The notes beneath the pieces are model-generated. The model was given only the letters and a program-made list of their open reading frames with translations, searched no databases and was not told the origin of the DNA. This document shows, one piece after another, positions 32,425 through 40,618 of a DNA stretch of 64,000 nucleotides. This stretch comes from Paenacidovorax caeni (GTDB lineage: Bacteria > Pseudomonadota > Gammaproteobacteria > Burkholderiales > Burkholderiaceae_C), in the NCBI RefSeq assembly GCF_001298675.1, contig NZ_CYIG01000015.1:1-64000 (forward strand), in the 5' to 3' direction. The translations under genes and the position numbers were made by a program. Each line of letters begins with the position of its first letter. Positions within the stretch are counted from its first letter, which is position 1.

Positions 32425-33411
32425 TTACAGCAGATGCTTGACGCCGTCGGCTTCGCCTTGCAGCTCAGCCAGGGTCTTGTTGATGCACTCTTGCGAGAAC
32501 GCATCAATTTCCAGACCTTCGACAATCTTGTATTCGCCGTTTTCGGTGGTGACGGGGAAGCCAAACACGATGCCCTTCGGAATGCCGTATTCGCCATTGG
32601 AAGGCACGCCCATGGTGACCCACTCGCCCTTGGAGCCCAGGGCCCAGTCGCGCATGTGGTCGATGGCAGCGTTGGCAGCCGAGGCAGCCGACGACAGGCC
32701 GCGTGCGGCAATGATGGCGGCGCCGCGCTTGCCCACGGTAGGCAGGAACACTTCTGCGTTCCAGACCTGGTCGTTGATGGTTTCCTTGACCGACTTGCCA
32801 TTGACGGTGGCAAAGCGGTAGTCGGCGTACATGGTGGGCGAGTGGTTGCCCCACACGGTCAGCTTGCGGATGTCACCCACGGCGCAGCCGGTCTTGGCAG
32901 CGATTTGCGAAGCAGCGCGGTTGTGGTCCAGGCGCAGCATGGCGGTGAAGTTCTTGGCCGGCAGATCAGGGGCCGACTTCATGGCGATGTAAGCGTTGGT
33001 GTTGGCAGGGTTGCCCACCACCAGCACCTTCACGTTGCGGCTGGCAACCTTGTTCAGGGCCTTGCCTTGCACGGTGAAGATGGCGGCGTTGGCGGCCAGC
33101 AGGTCGGCACGCTCCATGCCGGGGCCACGCGGACGGGCACCCACCAGCAGGGCGTAGTCGGTGTCCTTGAAGGCTTCTTCGGGGTTGCTGTGGGCTTCGA
33201 TGCCAGCCAGCAGGGGGAAGGCGCAGTCTTCCAGCTCCATGATCACGCCCTTGAGCGCGTTCTGGGCCTTCTCGTCGGGGATTTCCAGCAGTTGCAGGAT
33301 GACGGGCTGATCCTTGCCCAGCATTTCGCCGGAGGCGATGCGGAACAACAGGGCGTAGCCGATTTGGCCAGCGGCGCCGGTAACGGCGACGCGAACGGGC
33401 TTCTTGCTCAT
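32425..33411 (-). CDS. mdh: Malate dehydrogenase
   Basis: An NAD-dependent TCA enzyme of 328 residues, the large cytosolic-like MDH type found in betaproteobacteria. The Rossmann motif [15 protein letters not shown], the substrate loop [20 protein letters not shown] and the catalytic [11 protein letters not shown] (His) are all present. The start at 33411 ([10 protein letters not shown]) has GGAG upstream. It is divergent from the GntR regulator gene, with a candidate promoter and operator between them. Confidence 0.97.
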   Translation of the reverse strand: MSKKPVRVAVTGAAGQIGYALLFRIASGEMLGKDQPVILQLLEIPDEKAQNALKGVIMELEDCAFPLLAGIEAHSNPEEAFKDTDYALLVGARPRGPGMERADLLAANAAIFTVQGKALNKVASRNVKVLVVGNPANTNAYIAMKSAPDLPAKNFTAMLRLDHNRAASQIAAKTGCAVGDIRKLTVWGNHSPTMYADYRFATVNGKSVKETINDQVWNAEVFLPTVGKRGAAIIAARGLSSAASAANAAIDHMRDWALGSKGEWVTMGVPSNGEYGIPKGIVFGFPVTTENGEYKIVEGLEIDAFSQECINKTLAELQGEADGVKHLL

Positions 33412-33506
33412 GGTGAGACTCCAATCAAGGATGGAAAAAAACGGTGTGGTGCAAGGTCGCACCAGCGTCTGTCACCAGCAGCCCGCGCCCCGCAGAACAG
33501 CTCGCA

Positions 33507-33536
33507 AGTGTAGCGCCGATTCGAGGCCTGCGTCAA
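33507..33536 (-). promoter_or_regulatory. Candidate sigma-70 promoter of mdh
   Basis: On the minus strand TTGACG (33536-33531) and TACACT (33512-33507) are separated by 18 bases, a good fit to -35/-10 boxes. This predicts a leader of roughly 90 bases before the mdh ATG at 33411. Confidence 0.55.
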
Positions 33537-33544
33537 TTTGTCTT

Positions 33545-33562
33545 ATGTCTTATATAAGATAT
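33545..33562. promoter_or_regulatory. Palindromic operator candidate between mdh and gntR
   Basis: TCTTATATAAGA (33548-33559) is a perfect 12-bp palindrome, extended by AT at both outer ends. It lies just upstream of the mdh -35 box and 57 bases before the gntR ATG. Short AT-rich palindromes of this kind suit GntR-family dimers, so autoregulation and control of mdh are plausible. Confidence 0.55.
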
Positions 33563-33618
33563 GATTGGACAACCAGACGGATGCGGCGCAGCATAGCGCG
33601 CCGCCATTGCACCGCCCC

Positions 33619-34407
33619 ATGTCCAACACCACGCCCGCCGCCCCCGAAGCCCCCGCTGCCATCAGCGGTAGCGGCCAGGGCACCCCCGCCTTCAGCCCGC
33701 TGTACCAGCAGATCAAGGGCCTGATCCTGCAGAGCCTGCAGGCCGGTGAATGGAAGCCGGGCGAGGCCATCCCCAGCGAGATGGAGCTGGCTGCGCGCTT
33801 TCGCGTGAGCCAGGGCACGGTGCGCAAGGCCATCGACGAGCTGGCCGCCGACAACCTGGTGGTGCGCCGCCAGGGCAAGGGCACCTTCGTCGCAACACAT
33901 GCCGAACAGCATGTGCAGTACCGATTCTTGCGCCTGCTGCCCGATACCGGCGACGCCAGCGAAGAAGGTCCGGCGCAGCGCAGCATCATCGACTGCAAGC
34001 GCGTGCGCGCCAGCGCCGACGTCGCACGCGCCCTGCAGCTGCGCACGGGCGACGCCGTGCTGCAGGCGCGGCGTGTGCTCGCCTTCGCAGGCACCCCTAC
34101 GATTTTGGAAGACATCTGGCTGCCCGGCCAGGCCTTCAAGGGGCTGACGGCGCAGCAAATGGCCAGCTACCCCGGCCCGACCTACGCCATGTTCGAAATC
34201 GACTTCGGTGTGCGCATGGTGCGCGCCGAAGAAAAGCTGCGCGCCGTGCTACCCGACACCGCCCAGGCCCGCCTGCTCGGCGTGGACTGCGCTACGCCGC
34301 TGCTGAGCGTGGAGCGCATCGCCTACACCTACAACGATGTTCCCATGGAGTTACGCCGTGGCCTGTACCGCACCGACACGCACCACTACCGCAACGCGCT
34401 CAACTGA
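33619..34407 (+). CDS. GntR-family transcriptional regulator (HutC-like effector domain)
   Basis: A 262-residue regulator. The winged-helix domain (about 25-95) is seen as PLYQQIKGLILQSLQAGEW...GEAIPSEMELAARF and SQGTVRKAIDELAADNLV. The UTRA-type effector domain is C-terminal (VLQARRVLAFAGTPTILEDIWLP, YRTDTHHYRNALN). It lies between mdh (divergent) and sdhCDAB (same strand), so it is probably a TCA-cycle regulator that senses a small acid. The ATG at 33619 is chosen; a TTG at 33565 would add 18 unconserved residues. Confidence 0.88.
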   Translation: MSNTTPAAPEAPAAISGSGQGTPAFSPLYQQIKGLILQSLQAGEWKPGEAIPSEMELAARFRVSQGTVRKAIDELAADNLVVRRQGKGTFVATHAEQHVQYRFLRLLPDTGDASEEGPAQRSIIDCKRVRASADVARALQLRTGDAVLQARRVLAFAGTPTILEDIWLPGQAFKGLTAQQMASYPGPTYAMFEIDFGVRMVRAEEKLRAVLPDTAQARLLGVDCATPLLSVERIAYTYNDVPMELRRGLYRTDTHHYRNALN

Positions 34408-34492
34408 GCCCCTGCCGAGCTCCCGAATGGCGCGCACCACAAGGCATATCCCGCACTCATCGCAAAAACATCCCTCTTTGTAAGCCCCCGTT

Positions 34493-34507
34493 TATTGCGT
34501 TGCAATA
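34493..34507. promoter_or_regulatory. Inverted repeat in the sdh promoter region
   Basis: TATTGC and GCAATA flank GTT, a perfect 6-bp inverted repeat about 65 bases before sdhC. A TAGAAT hexamer (34506-34511) overlaps its right arm and could be the -10 box. I cannot find a matching -35. It may be an operator for sdh control. Confidence 0.45.
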
Positions 34508-34571
34508 GAATTTTGGGCTGTTCGCCTCCCGGCGATTACAACGCAGTTACATCCACGAGAAAGCACTTGCC

Positions 34572-35006
34572 ATGACCGAGCTTGCCAAGAAGCGGCCTGA
34601 GTACCGCAACATCAACATCTTCAAAGACGTGCGCACCTACCGCATGCCGATCGCAGCGGTGGTCTCCATCCTGCACCGGATCAGCGGCATGATCATGTTC
34701 CTGCTGCTGCCGTTCGTGCTGTGGATGTTCGACACCTCGCTTTCGTCCGAGATCTCGTTCGCCCAGTTCAGCGCCGCCTTCACGGCGGGCCTGGGCTTCG
34801 TGCCCGGCTGGTTCGTCAAGCTGGTGGCGCTGGCCCTGATCTGGGCCTACCTGCACCACCTGATCGCTGGTCTGCGCCACCTGTGGATGGACATCGACCA
34901 CCACATCGTCAGCAAGGAATTTGGCCGCACATCGGCCGCTGTGACGCTGGTGCTGAGCCTGGGCCTGACGCTCGTACTGGGCGCCAAGCTGTTCGGCCTG
35001 TACTGA
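34572..35006 (+). CDS. sdhC: Succinate dehydrogenase cytochrome b556 subunit
   Basis: A 144-residue membrane anchor with three transmembrane helices (about 29-50, 67-91 and 118-140). The signature RPEYRNINIF and SILHRISGMIMF are present, as is the heme-ligand region LHHLIAGLRHLWMD. With SdhD it holds heme b and the ubiquinone site of complex II. First gene of sdhCDAB-sdhE-gltA. Confidence 0.95.
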   Translation: MTELAKKRPEYRNINIFKDVRTYRMPIAAVVSILHRISGMIMFLLLPFVLWMFDTSLSSEISFAQFSAAFTAGLGFVPGWFVKLVALALIWAYLHHLIAGLRHLWMDIDHHIVSKEFGRTSAAVTLVLSLGLTLVLGAKLFGLY

Positions 35007-35036
35007 CCCCGCCCCCCGATTAGAAGGAAAAACACC

Positions 35037-35402
35037 ATGTCCGTGACCTATGGCTCCAAGCGCACCGTCGTCGGTGCCCACTACGGCGTGCGCGACTGGC
35101 TGGCCCAGCGTGGCACCGCCGCCGTGATCGTTCTGTTCACTTTCGTCCTGCTGGCGCAGGTGCTGTTCAGCAAGGGCCCTATCGGCTACGACCTGTGGGC
35201 CGGCATCTTCGCCGCCCAGTGGATGAAGGTACTGACTTTCGCCGTGATCCTGGCGCTGGTCTGGCACGCCTGGGTTGGCGTGCGCAACGTGTGGATGGAC
35301 TACGTGAAGGCCGACGGCCTGCGTTTCGCCCTCTACATCTTCACCATCGTCTGGCTGCTGGCCTGCACCGGCTGGGGCTTCCAGACCCTGTGGCGCCTCT
35401 GA
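35037..35402 (+). CDS. sdhD: Succinate dehydrogenase membrane anchor subunit
   Basis: A 121-residue, three-helix membrane protein. The N-terminus YGSKRTVVGAHYGVRDWLAQR is typical of betaproteobacterial SdhD. The heme-ligand His lies in ALVWHAWVGVRNVWMDYVK. It starts 30 bases after sdhC behind an AGAAGGAA Shine-Dalgarno. Confidence 0.94.
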   Translation: MSVTYGSKRTVVGAHYGVRDWLAQRGTAAVIVLFTFVLLAQVLFSKGPIGYDLWAGIFAAQWMKVLTFAVILALVWHAWVGVRNVWMDYVKADGLRFALYIFTIVWLLACTGWGFQTLWRL

Positions 35403-35425
35403 TTCCCCGCGATTGAAAGAAAACA

Positions 35426-37231
35426 ATGAGCTATACCAAAGCCAACATCACCAAGCGCAAGTTCGACGTGGTCATCGTGGGTGCCGGCGGCTCCGGCATG
35501 CGCGCCTCGCTCGAACTCTCCCGTGCGGGCCTGAACGTGGCCTGCCTGTCCAAGGTCTTCCCCACCCGCTCGCACACCGTGGCCGCGCAGGGCGGCGTGT
35601 CGGCATCGCTCGGCAACATGAGCGAGGACAACTGGCACTACCACTTCTACGACACCATCAAGGGCTCCGACTGGCTGGGCGACCAAGACGCCATCGAGTT
35701 CATGTGCCGCGAGGCTCCGAACGTGGTGATCGAGCTGGAACACTTCGGCATGCCGTTTGACCGTAACCCCGACGGCTCGATCTACCAGCGCCCCTTCGGC
35801 GGCCACACCGCCAACTACGGCGAAAAGCCCGTGCAACGTGCCTGCGCCGCTGCCGACCGCACCGGCCACGCCATGCTGCACACGCTGTACCAGCAGAACG
35901 TCAAGTCCAAGACCAACTTCTTCGTGGAGTGGATGGCGCTGGACCTGATCCGCAACACCCAGGGCGACGTGGTGGGTGTCACTGCGCTGGAACTCGAAAC
36001 CGGCGACCTGTATGAGCTGCACGCCAAGGCGGTGCTGCTGGCCACCGGCGGTGCAGGCCGCATTTTTGCCGCATCGACCAACGCCTTCATCAACACCGGC
36101 GACGGCCTGGGCATGGCAGCGCGCGCTGGCATCCCGCTGCAGGACATGGAGTTCTGGCAGTTCCACCCCACCGGCGTGGCCGGCGCGGGCGTGCTGCTGA
36201 CCGAAGGCTGCCGTGGCGAAGGCGCCATCCTGCTCAACAGCAACGGCGAGCGCTTCATGGAGCGCTATGCCCCGACCTTGAAGGACCTGGCACCGCGCGA
36301 CTTCGTCTCGCGCTCCATGGACCAGGAAATCAAGGAAGGTCGCGGCTGCGGTCCGAACAAGGACTACATCCTGATGAAGCTGGACCACCTGGGCGCCGAC
36401 ACCATCCGCAAGCGCCTGCCCTCGGTGGAAGAGATTGGCCACAACTTCGCCAACGTGGACATCACCAAGGAGCCGATCCCTGTGGTGCCCACCATCCACT
36501 ACCAGATGGGCGGTATCCCCACCAACATCAACGGCCAGGTGGTGGTGCACGACGGCGTGCAAAACCGCGTGGTCAATGGCCTGTACGCCGTAGGCGAATG
36601 CTCGTGCGTGTCGGTGCACGGCGCCAACCGCCTGGGCACCAACTCGCTGCTGGACCTGCTGGTCTTCGGCAAGGCCGCTGGCAAGCACATCGTGCAGTAC
36701 GTGAACGGCTATGGCGACCACCAGCCCATGCCGGCTGACGGCGCTGACCGCACCCTGGCACGCCTGAACCAGCTGCAGGAATCCAAGGAAGGCACCTACG
36801 CGCAGGACATCGCCGGAGACATCCGCGCCAGCATGCAGCAGCACGCTGGTGTGTTCCGCACGCAGAAGGGCATGGACGAAGGCGTGGTCAAGATCAACGC
36901 CATCCGCGAACGCGTGTCTTCCGTGACGCTGCAGGACAAGTCCAAGGTCTGGAACACCGCACGCATGGAAGCGCTGGAAGTGGACAACCTGATCGAAGTC
37001 GCCCAAGCCACCATGACCTCCGCTGCCGCGCGCCACGAATGCCGCGGTGCCCACACGGTGTACGACTACGAGCACCCGGCCGACCACCCCGAGTGCCCAC
37101 TGGGCCGTAACGACAAGGAGTGGATGAAGCACACGCTGTGGCACAGCGCCGACAACAGCCTGACCTACAAGCCCGTGAACCTCAAGCCACTGACGGTCGA
37201 GAGCGTTCCGCCCAAGGTCCGCACCTTCTAA
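35426..37231 (+). CDS. sdhA: Succinate dehydrogenase flavoprotein subunit
   Basis: A 601-residue FAD subunit that oxidises succinate to fumarate. The dinucleotide-binding VVIVGAGGSGMRASL and the covalent FAD-linkage region RSHTVAAQGGVSASLGN (His) are visible, along with the substrate-site segments HPTGVAGAGVLLTEG, CRGEGA, YQMGG and CSCVSVHGANRLGTNSLLD. Length and order are standard. It is preceded by sdhD and followed by sdhB at 23-base spacing. Confidence 0.97.
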   Translation: MSYTKANITKRKFDVVIVGAGGSGMRASLELSRAGLNVACLSKVFPTRSHTVAAQGGVSASLGNMSEDNWHYHFYDTIKGSDWLGDQDAIEFMCREAPNVVIELEHFGMPFDRNPDGSIYQRPFGGHTANYGEKPVQRACAAADRTGHAMLHTLYQQNVKSKTNFFVEWMALDLIRNTQGDVVGVTALELETGDLYELHAKAVLLATGGAGRIFAASTNAFINTGDGLGMAARAGIPLQDMEFWQFHPTGVAGAGVLLTEGCRGEGAILLNSNGERFMERYAPTLKDLAPRDFVSRSMDQEIKEGRGCGPNKDYILMKLDHLGADTIRKRLPSVEEIGHNFANVDITKEPIPVVPTIHYQMGGIPTNINGQVVVHDGVQNRVVNGLYAVGECSCVSVHGANRLGTNSLLDLLVFGKAAGKHIVQYVNGYGDHQPMPADGADRTLARLNQLQESKEGTYAQDIAGDIRASMQQHAGVFRTQKGMDEGVVKINAIRERVSSVTLQDKSKVWNTARMEALEVDNLIEVAQATMTSAAARHECRGAHTVYDYEHPADHPECPLGRNDKEWMKHTLWHSADNSLTYKPVNLKPLTVESVPPKVRTF

Positions 37232-37254
37232 CCGTAGCCCCACGAGAAACCAAC

Positions 37255-37959
37255 ATGAAGCGCACTTTCCAAATCTACCGCTACGACCCGGACAAGGACA
37301 GCAAGCCCTACATGCAGACCGTCGAGATCGAGCTCGACGGCCATGAGCGCATGCTGCTGGACGCCCTGGTGAAGTTGAAGAAGCAGGACCCCACCATCTC
37401 CTTCCGCCGCTCGTGCCGCGAAGGCGTATGCGGCTCCGATGCGATGAACATCAACGGCAAGAACGGCCTGGCCTGCCTGACGAACATGAACACCCTGTCG
37501 GGCACCATCGTTCTCAAGCCGCTGCCCGGTCTGCCGGTGATCCGCGACCTCATCGTGGACATGACGCAGTTCTTCAAGCAGTACCACTCGATCAAGCCTT
37601 ATCTGCAGAACGAGACCCCGGTGTCGCCGTTCAAGGAGCGCCTGCAGTCGCCCGAGGAGCGCGAGGAGCTCAACGGTCTGTACGAGTGCATTCTGTGCGC
37701 CAGCTGCTCCACCAGCTGCCCCAGCTTCTGGTGGAACCCCGACAAGTTCGTCGGCCCCGCTGGTCTGCTGCAGGCCTACCGCTTCATCGCCGACAGCCGT
37801 GACGACGCCACAGGCGACCGCCTGGACAACCTGCAGGACCCGTACCGCCTGTTCCGCTGCCACAGCATCATGAACTGCGTCGACGTGTGCCCGAAGGGCC
37901 TGAACCCCACCCGCGCGATTGGCAAAATCAAGGAATTGATGGCCCGTCGCGCCCTCTGA
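37255..37959 (+). CDS. sdhB: Succinate dehydrogenase iron-sulfur subunit
   Basis: A 234-residue electron-transfer subunit with [2Fe-2S], [4Fe-4S] and [3Fe-4S] clusters. The 2Fe-2S motif is CREGVCGSDAMN with a downstream GLAC. The third ligand position is Asp, as in E. coli SdhB, so this is not a defect. The later motifs CILCASCSTSCPSFWW and CHSIMNCVDVCPKGLNP bind the other clusters. The start at MKRTFQIYRYDP is the family start. Confidence 0.96.
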   Translation: MKRTFQIYRYDPDKDSKPYMQTVEIELDGHERMLLDALVKLKKQDPTISFRRSCREGVCGSDAMNINGKNGLACLTNMNTLSGTIVLKPLPGLPVIRDLIVDMTQFFKQYHSIKPYLQNETPVSPFKERLQSPEEREELNGLYECILCASCSTSCPSFWWNPDKFVGPAGLLQAYRFIADSRDDATGDRLDNLQDPYRLFRCHSIMNCVDVCPKGLNPTRAIGKIKELMARRAL

Positions 37960-37963
37960 AGCC

Positions 37964-38257
37964 ATGGCAGACGATCAACTGCTCGACGAACGGGAACGCG
38001 GCGTCCTGCGCTGGCGCAGCCGCCGCGGCCTGGTCGAGAACGATTTGTTCATCAAGCAATTCTTCGCGGCCCATGGAAATGGCCTGACCCGCGCGCAAGC
38101 GCAGGGTCTGGTCGCCTTGATGGATCTGGCCGACAACGACCTGCTCGACCTCCTGCTGCGGCGCAAGGAGCCCTCGGGCGACCTCGACACGCCGCAAGTC
38201 AGGCAGGTGCTGGAGCTCATGCGCCGCCCGCCCGCAGCACCGGCTCAACTGGCATAA
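37964..38257 (+). CDS. sdhE: FAD assembly factor SdhE
   Basis: A 97-residue helical protein that promotes covalent flavinylation of SdhA. The conserved RGxxE motif appears as RRGLVEND (about residues 20-27). The start is four bases after the sdhB stop, so it belongs to the sdh operon. The C-terminal 15 residues are Pro/Ala-rich and not conserved-looking. Confidence 0.9.
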   Translation: MADDQLLDERERGVLRWRSRRGLVENDLFIKQFFAAHGNGLTRAQAQGLVALMDLADNDLLDLLLRRKEPSGDLDTPQVRQVLELMRRPPAAPAQLA

Positions 38258-38279
38258 CCCCCTAGGAAGGAAACTGGAA

Positions 38280-39575
38280 ATGAAACTGGCTGACAACAAA
38301 GCAACGCTCTCGTTCAGCAACGGCAGCCCGAGCATCGATCTGCCCATGTACCACGGCAGCATCGGCCCGGACGTTATCGACATCCGCAAGCTGTACGGTC
38401 AAACGGGCATGTTCACCTACGACCCCGGCTTCCTCTCGACGGCGTCCTGCCAGTCGTCCATCACCTACATCGACGGTGACAAGGGCGAGCTGCTGTACCG
38501 CGGCTATCCGATCGAGGAACTCGCCACCAAGTGCGACTACCTCGATACCTGCTACCTGCTGCTCAATGGCGACCTGCCGAACGAAAAGCAGCGCACGGAC
38601 TTCCACAAGCTCGTGCTCGACCACACCATGGTGCACGAGCAGATGCAGTTCTTCCTGCGTGGCTTCCGCCGCGACGCCCACCCCATGGCCGTGCTGACCG
38701 GCCTGGTGGGCGCGATGTCGGCCTTCTACCACGACAGCACCGACATCAATAACCCCGAGCACCGCCACATCGCGGCGATCCGCCTGATCTCCAAGATGCC
38801 CACGCTGGTGGCCATGGCCTACAAATACGGCAAGGGCGAGCCCTACATGTACCCGCGCAACGACCTGTCGTACGCCGGTAACTTCCTGCGCATGATGTTC
38901 GGCACCCCGTGCGAGGATTACAAGGTGAACCCGGTCATTGAGAAGGCCATGGATCGCATCTTCATCCTGCACGCTGACCACGAGCAGAATGCCTCCACCT
39001 CCACCGTGCGCCTGTGCGGCTCTTCGGGCACCAACCCGTTTGCGGCCATCGCCGCCGGCGTGGCCTGCCTGTGGGGCCCTGCCCACGGCGGCGCCAACGA
39101 GGCTTGCCTGAACATGCTGGAAGAAATCCAGGCCATGGGCGGCGTGGCCAAGGTCGGCGAGTTCATGGAGAAGGTCAAGGACAAGAACTCCGGCGTCAAG
39201 CTGATGGGCTTTGGCCACCGCGTGTACAAGAACTACGACCCGCGCGCCAAGCTCATGCAGGAAACCTGCAATGAAGTGCTGGCCGAGCTGGGCCTGGAAA
39301 AGGATCCCCTGTTCGCCCTGGCCAAGCAGCTGGAGAAGATTGCCCTGGAAGACGACTACTTCGTACAGCGCAAGCTCTACCCGAACGTGGACTTCTACTC
39401 CGGCATCGTGCAGCGCGCCATCGGCATCCCAGTGAACCTGTTCACCGGCATCTTCGCGCTGGCCCGCACCGTGGGCTGGATCGCCCAGCTCAACGAAATG
39501 ATCAGCGACCCCGAGTACAAGATCGGCCGCCCACGCCAGCTCTTCACGGGCTCGCCGCGCCGCGACGTCAAGTAA
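38280..39575 (+). CDS. gltA: Citrate synthase
   Basis: A type II citrate synthase of 431 residues. The N-terminal beta domain ([19 protein letters not shown]) is followed by the catalytic regions: [17 protein letters not shown] and [15 protein letters not shown] hold the two catalytic His residues, and [14 protein letters not shown] follows. A Shine-Dalgarno AGGAAGG precedes the start. It is the last gene of the sdh operon and ends at a strong terminator. NADH allostery is usual for this hexameric type. Confidence 0.97.
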   Translation: MKLADNKATLSFSNGSPSIDLPMYHGSIGPDVIDIRKLYGQTGMFTYDPGFLSTASCQSSITYIDGDKGELLYRGYPIEELATKCDYLDTCYLLLNGDLPNEKQRTDFHKLVLDHTMVHEQMQFFLRGFRRDAHPMAVLTGLVGAMSAFYHDSTDINNPEHRHIAAIRLISKMPTLVAMAYKYGKGEPYMYPRNDLSYAGNFLRMMFGTPCEDYKVNPVIEKAMDRIFILHADHEQNASTSTVRLCGSSGTNPFAAIAAGVACLWGPAHGGANEACLNMLEEIQAMGGVAKVGEFMEKVKDKNSGVKLMGFGHRVYKNYDPRAKLMQETCNEVLAELGLEKDPLFALAKQLEKIALEDDYFVQRKLYPNVDFYSGIVQRAIGIPVNLFTGIFALARTVGWIAQLNEMISDPEYKIGRPRQLFTGSPRRDVK

Positions 39576-39593
39576 GCGCCGCTGCCCACCCGA

Positions 39594-39625
39594 AAGCCCG
39601 CAGGCTCACGCCTGCGGGCTTTTTT
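39594..39625 (+). terminator. Rho-independent terminator of the sdh-gltA operon
   Basis: AAGCCCGCAGGC (39594-39605) pairs perfectly with GCCTGCGGGCTT (39610-39621) around TCAC, followed by a run of six T (39620-39625). Confidence 0.95.
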
Positions 39626-39650
39626 ATCGGCACACGTCCACGTGTCGTAT

Positions 39651-39748
39651 GAAAAAGTGAGCAGCACGCGCTTGCTGTGTGAGATTTTTTGCTTGTTTCC
39701 ACTGAAAGATTCTTTTACAACCAGCGCCTGCAGCTATCGTTTTCAAAG
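39651..39748. repeat. Diverged copy of the interspersed palindromic repeat
   Basis: GAGCAGCACGCGCTTGCTG (39659-39677) and CAGCGCCTGCAGCTATCG (39722-39739) are mismatched versions of the two arms seen near 32342 and 32403, with a T-rich middle. The copy fills the gap between the gltA terminator and the next gene. Confidence 0.55.
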
Positions 39749-39756
39749 CATCCGCC

Positions 39757-40593
39757 ATGCACAGACCCCTCGAATTCGTGGCCTCGCATGCCTGCTTCGG
39801 AGGCGTGCAACGCTATTACCGCCATGCGTCCCGAGAAACCGGGCTGCACATGCCGTTCGGCATCTACCTGCCGCCGCGTGCGCTACACCGCGCGCCCGTG
39901 CCCGCGCTGCTGTGTCTGGGAGACGTGGATGCCAGCGAGGACACCTTCGCCAGCCTCGCTGGTGCCCAACGCCTGGCTTCCGAAATGGGCCTGGCCCTGA
40001 TCACCCCTGACACGCGCCCGCGCGCAGTGCACCTGCCCGAAGCGGCCAACAGCTTCTACCTCGACGCCACGCAAGCGCCCTGGTCACGCCACTGGCGCAT
40101 GGAAAGCTACCTGGTGCGCGAACTTCTGCCCCTGGTAGCTGCCGAGTTGCCCATCGATGGCCTGCGCCTGGGCATCCTGGGGCATGGCATGGGCGGGCAC
40201 GGTGCACTCATGCTGGCGCTGCGCCACCCCGGCCTTTTCAGGAGCCTATCGGCCTTTGCACCCATTGCCAGCGCAGCCAGCAGCTCCTGCGGCCAACTGG
40301 CCCTCGGCAACTGCCTAGGGCCTGACCGCGAGGCCTGGCAGACCTACGACGCCTGTACGCTGATGGCGGCCCAGGCCCGCCCGCCGTACCCGCGCGGCAT
40401 CCTGGTCGACCAGGGACTGGCCGATACCTGGCTGGCGGCGCAGCAACTGCAGCCCGAGGCCCTGGTCGCCGCATGCGCCCAGGTGGGACAGCCCCTCACC
40501 CTGCGCCGCCACGCGCGCCATGACCACGGCTACCACTTCATCCAGAGCTTCATCGACGACCACCTGCATCACCACGCGGCTGCGCTGGGCTGA
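39757..40593 (+). CDS. S-formylglutathione-hydrolase/esterase-D homologue lacking the serine nucleophile
   Basis: A 278-residue alpha/beta-hydrolase clearly of the S-formylglutathione hydrolase family. Family segments CFGGVQRYYRHASRETG, FYLDATQAPW, ILVDQGLADTWL and DHGYHFIQSFIDDHL are present. The nucleophile elbow, normally GHSMGGHGAL, reads GHGMGGHGAL: residue 144 is Gly (GGC at 40186-40188). The usual oxyanion loop LSGLTCT is replaced by LGDVDAS. The Asp and His of the triad seem to remain. It is probably catalytically dead or has a new role. No adh partner is adjacent. Confidence 0.85.
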   Translation: MHRPLEFVASHACFGGVQRYYRHASRETGLHMPFGIYLPPRALHRAPVPALLCLGDVDASEDTFASLAGAQRLASEMGLALITPDTRPRAVHLPEAANSFYLDATQAPWSRHWRMESYLVRELLPLVAAELPIDGLRLGILGHGMGGHGALMLALRHPGLFRSLSAFAPIASAASSSCGQLALGNCLGPDREAWQTYDACTLMAAQARPPYPRGILVDQGLADTWLAAQQLQPEALVAACAQVGQPLTLRRHARHDHGYHFIQSFIDDHLHHHAAALG

Positions 40594-40618
40594 ACCTGCT
40601 GCCTACAATCGCGCACCT

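Noticed and set aside
33565-33618. TTG start of the GntR gene at 33565
   Set aside because: It overlaps the expected operator/promoter region and adds unconserved residues. The ATG at 33619 is preferred, though not proven.
33412-33618. Riboswitch in the mdh-gntR intergenic region
   Set aside because: No known riboswitch core was recognised. The structure present is explained by a promoter and a 12-bp palindrome.
35333-37243. Open frame of about 636 codons antisense to sdhA
   Set aside because: SdhA is certain on the plus strand. The antisense translation has no domain.
37255-37959. Loss of a 2Fe-2S cysteine in SdhB (CGSD)
   Set aside because: E. coli and many other SdhB proteins have Asp at this position, so it is normal.
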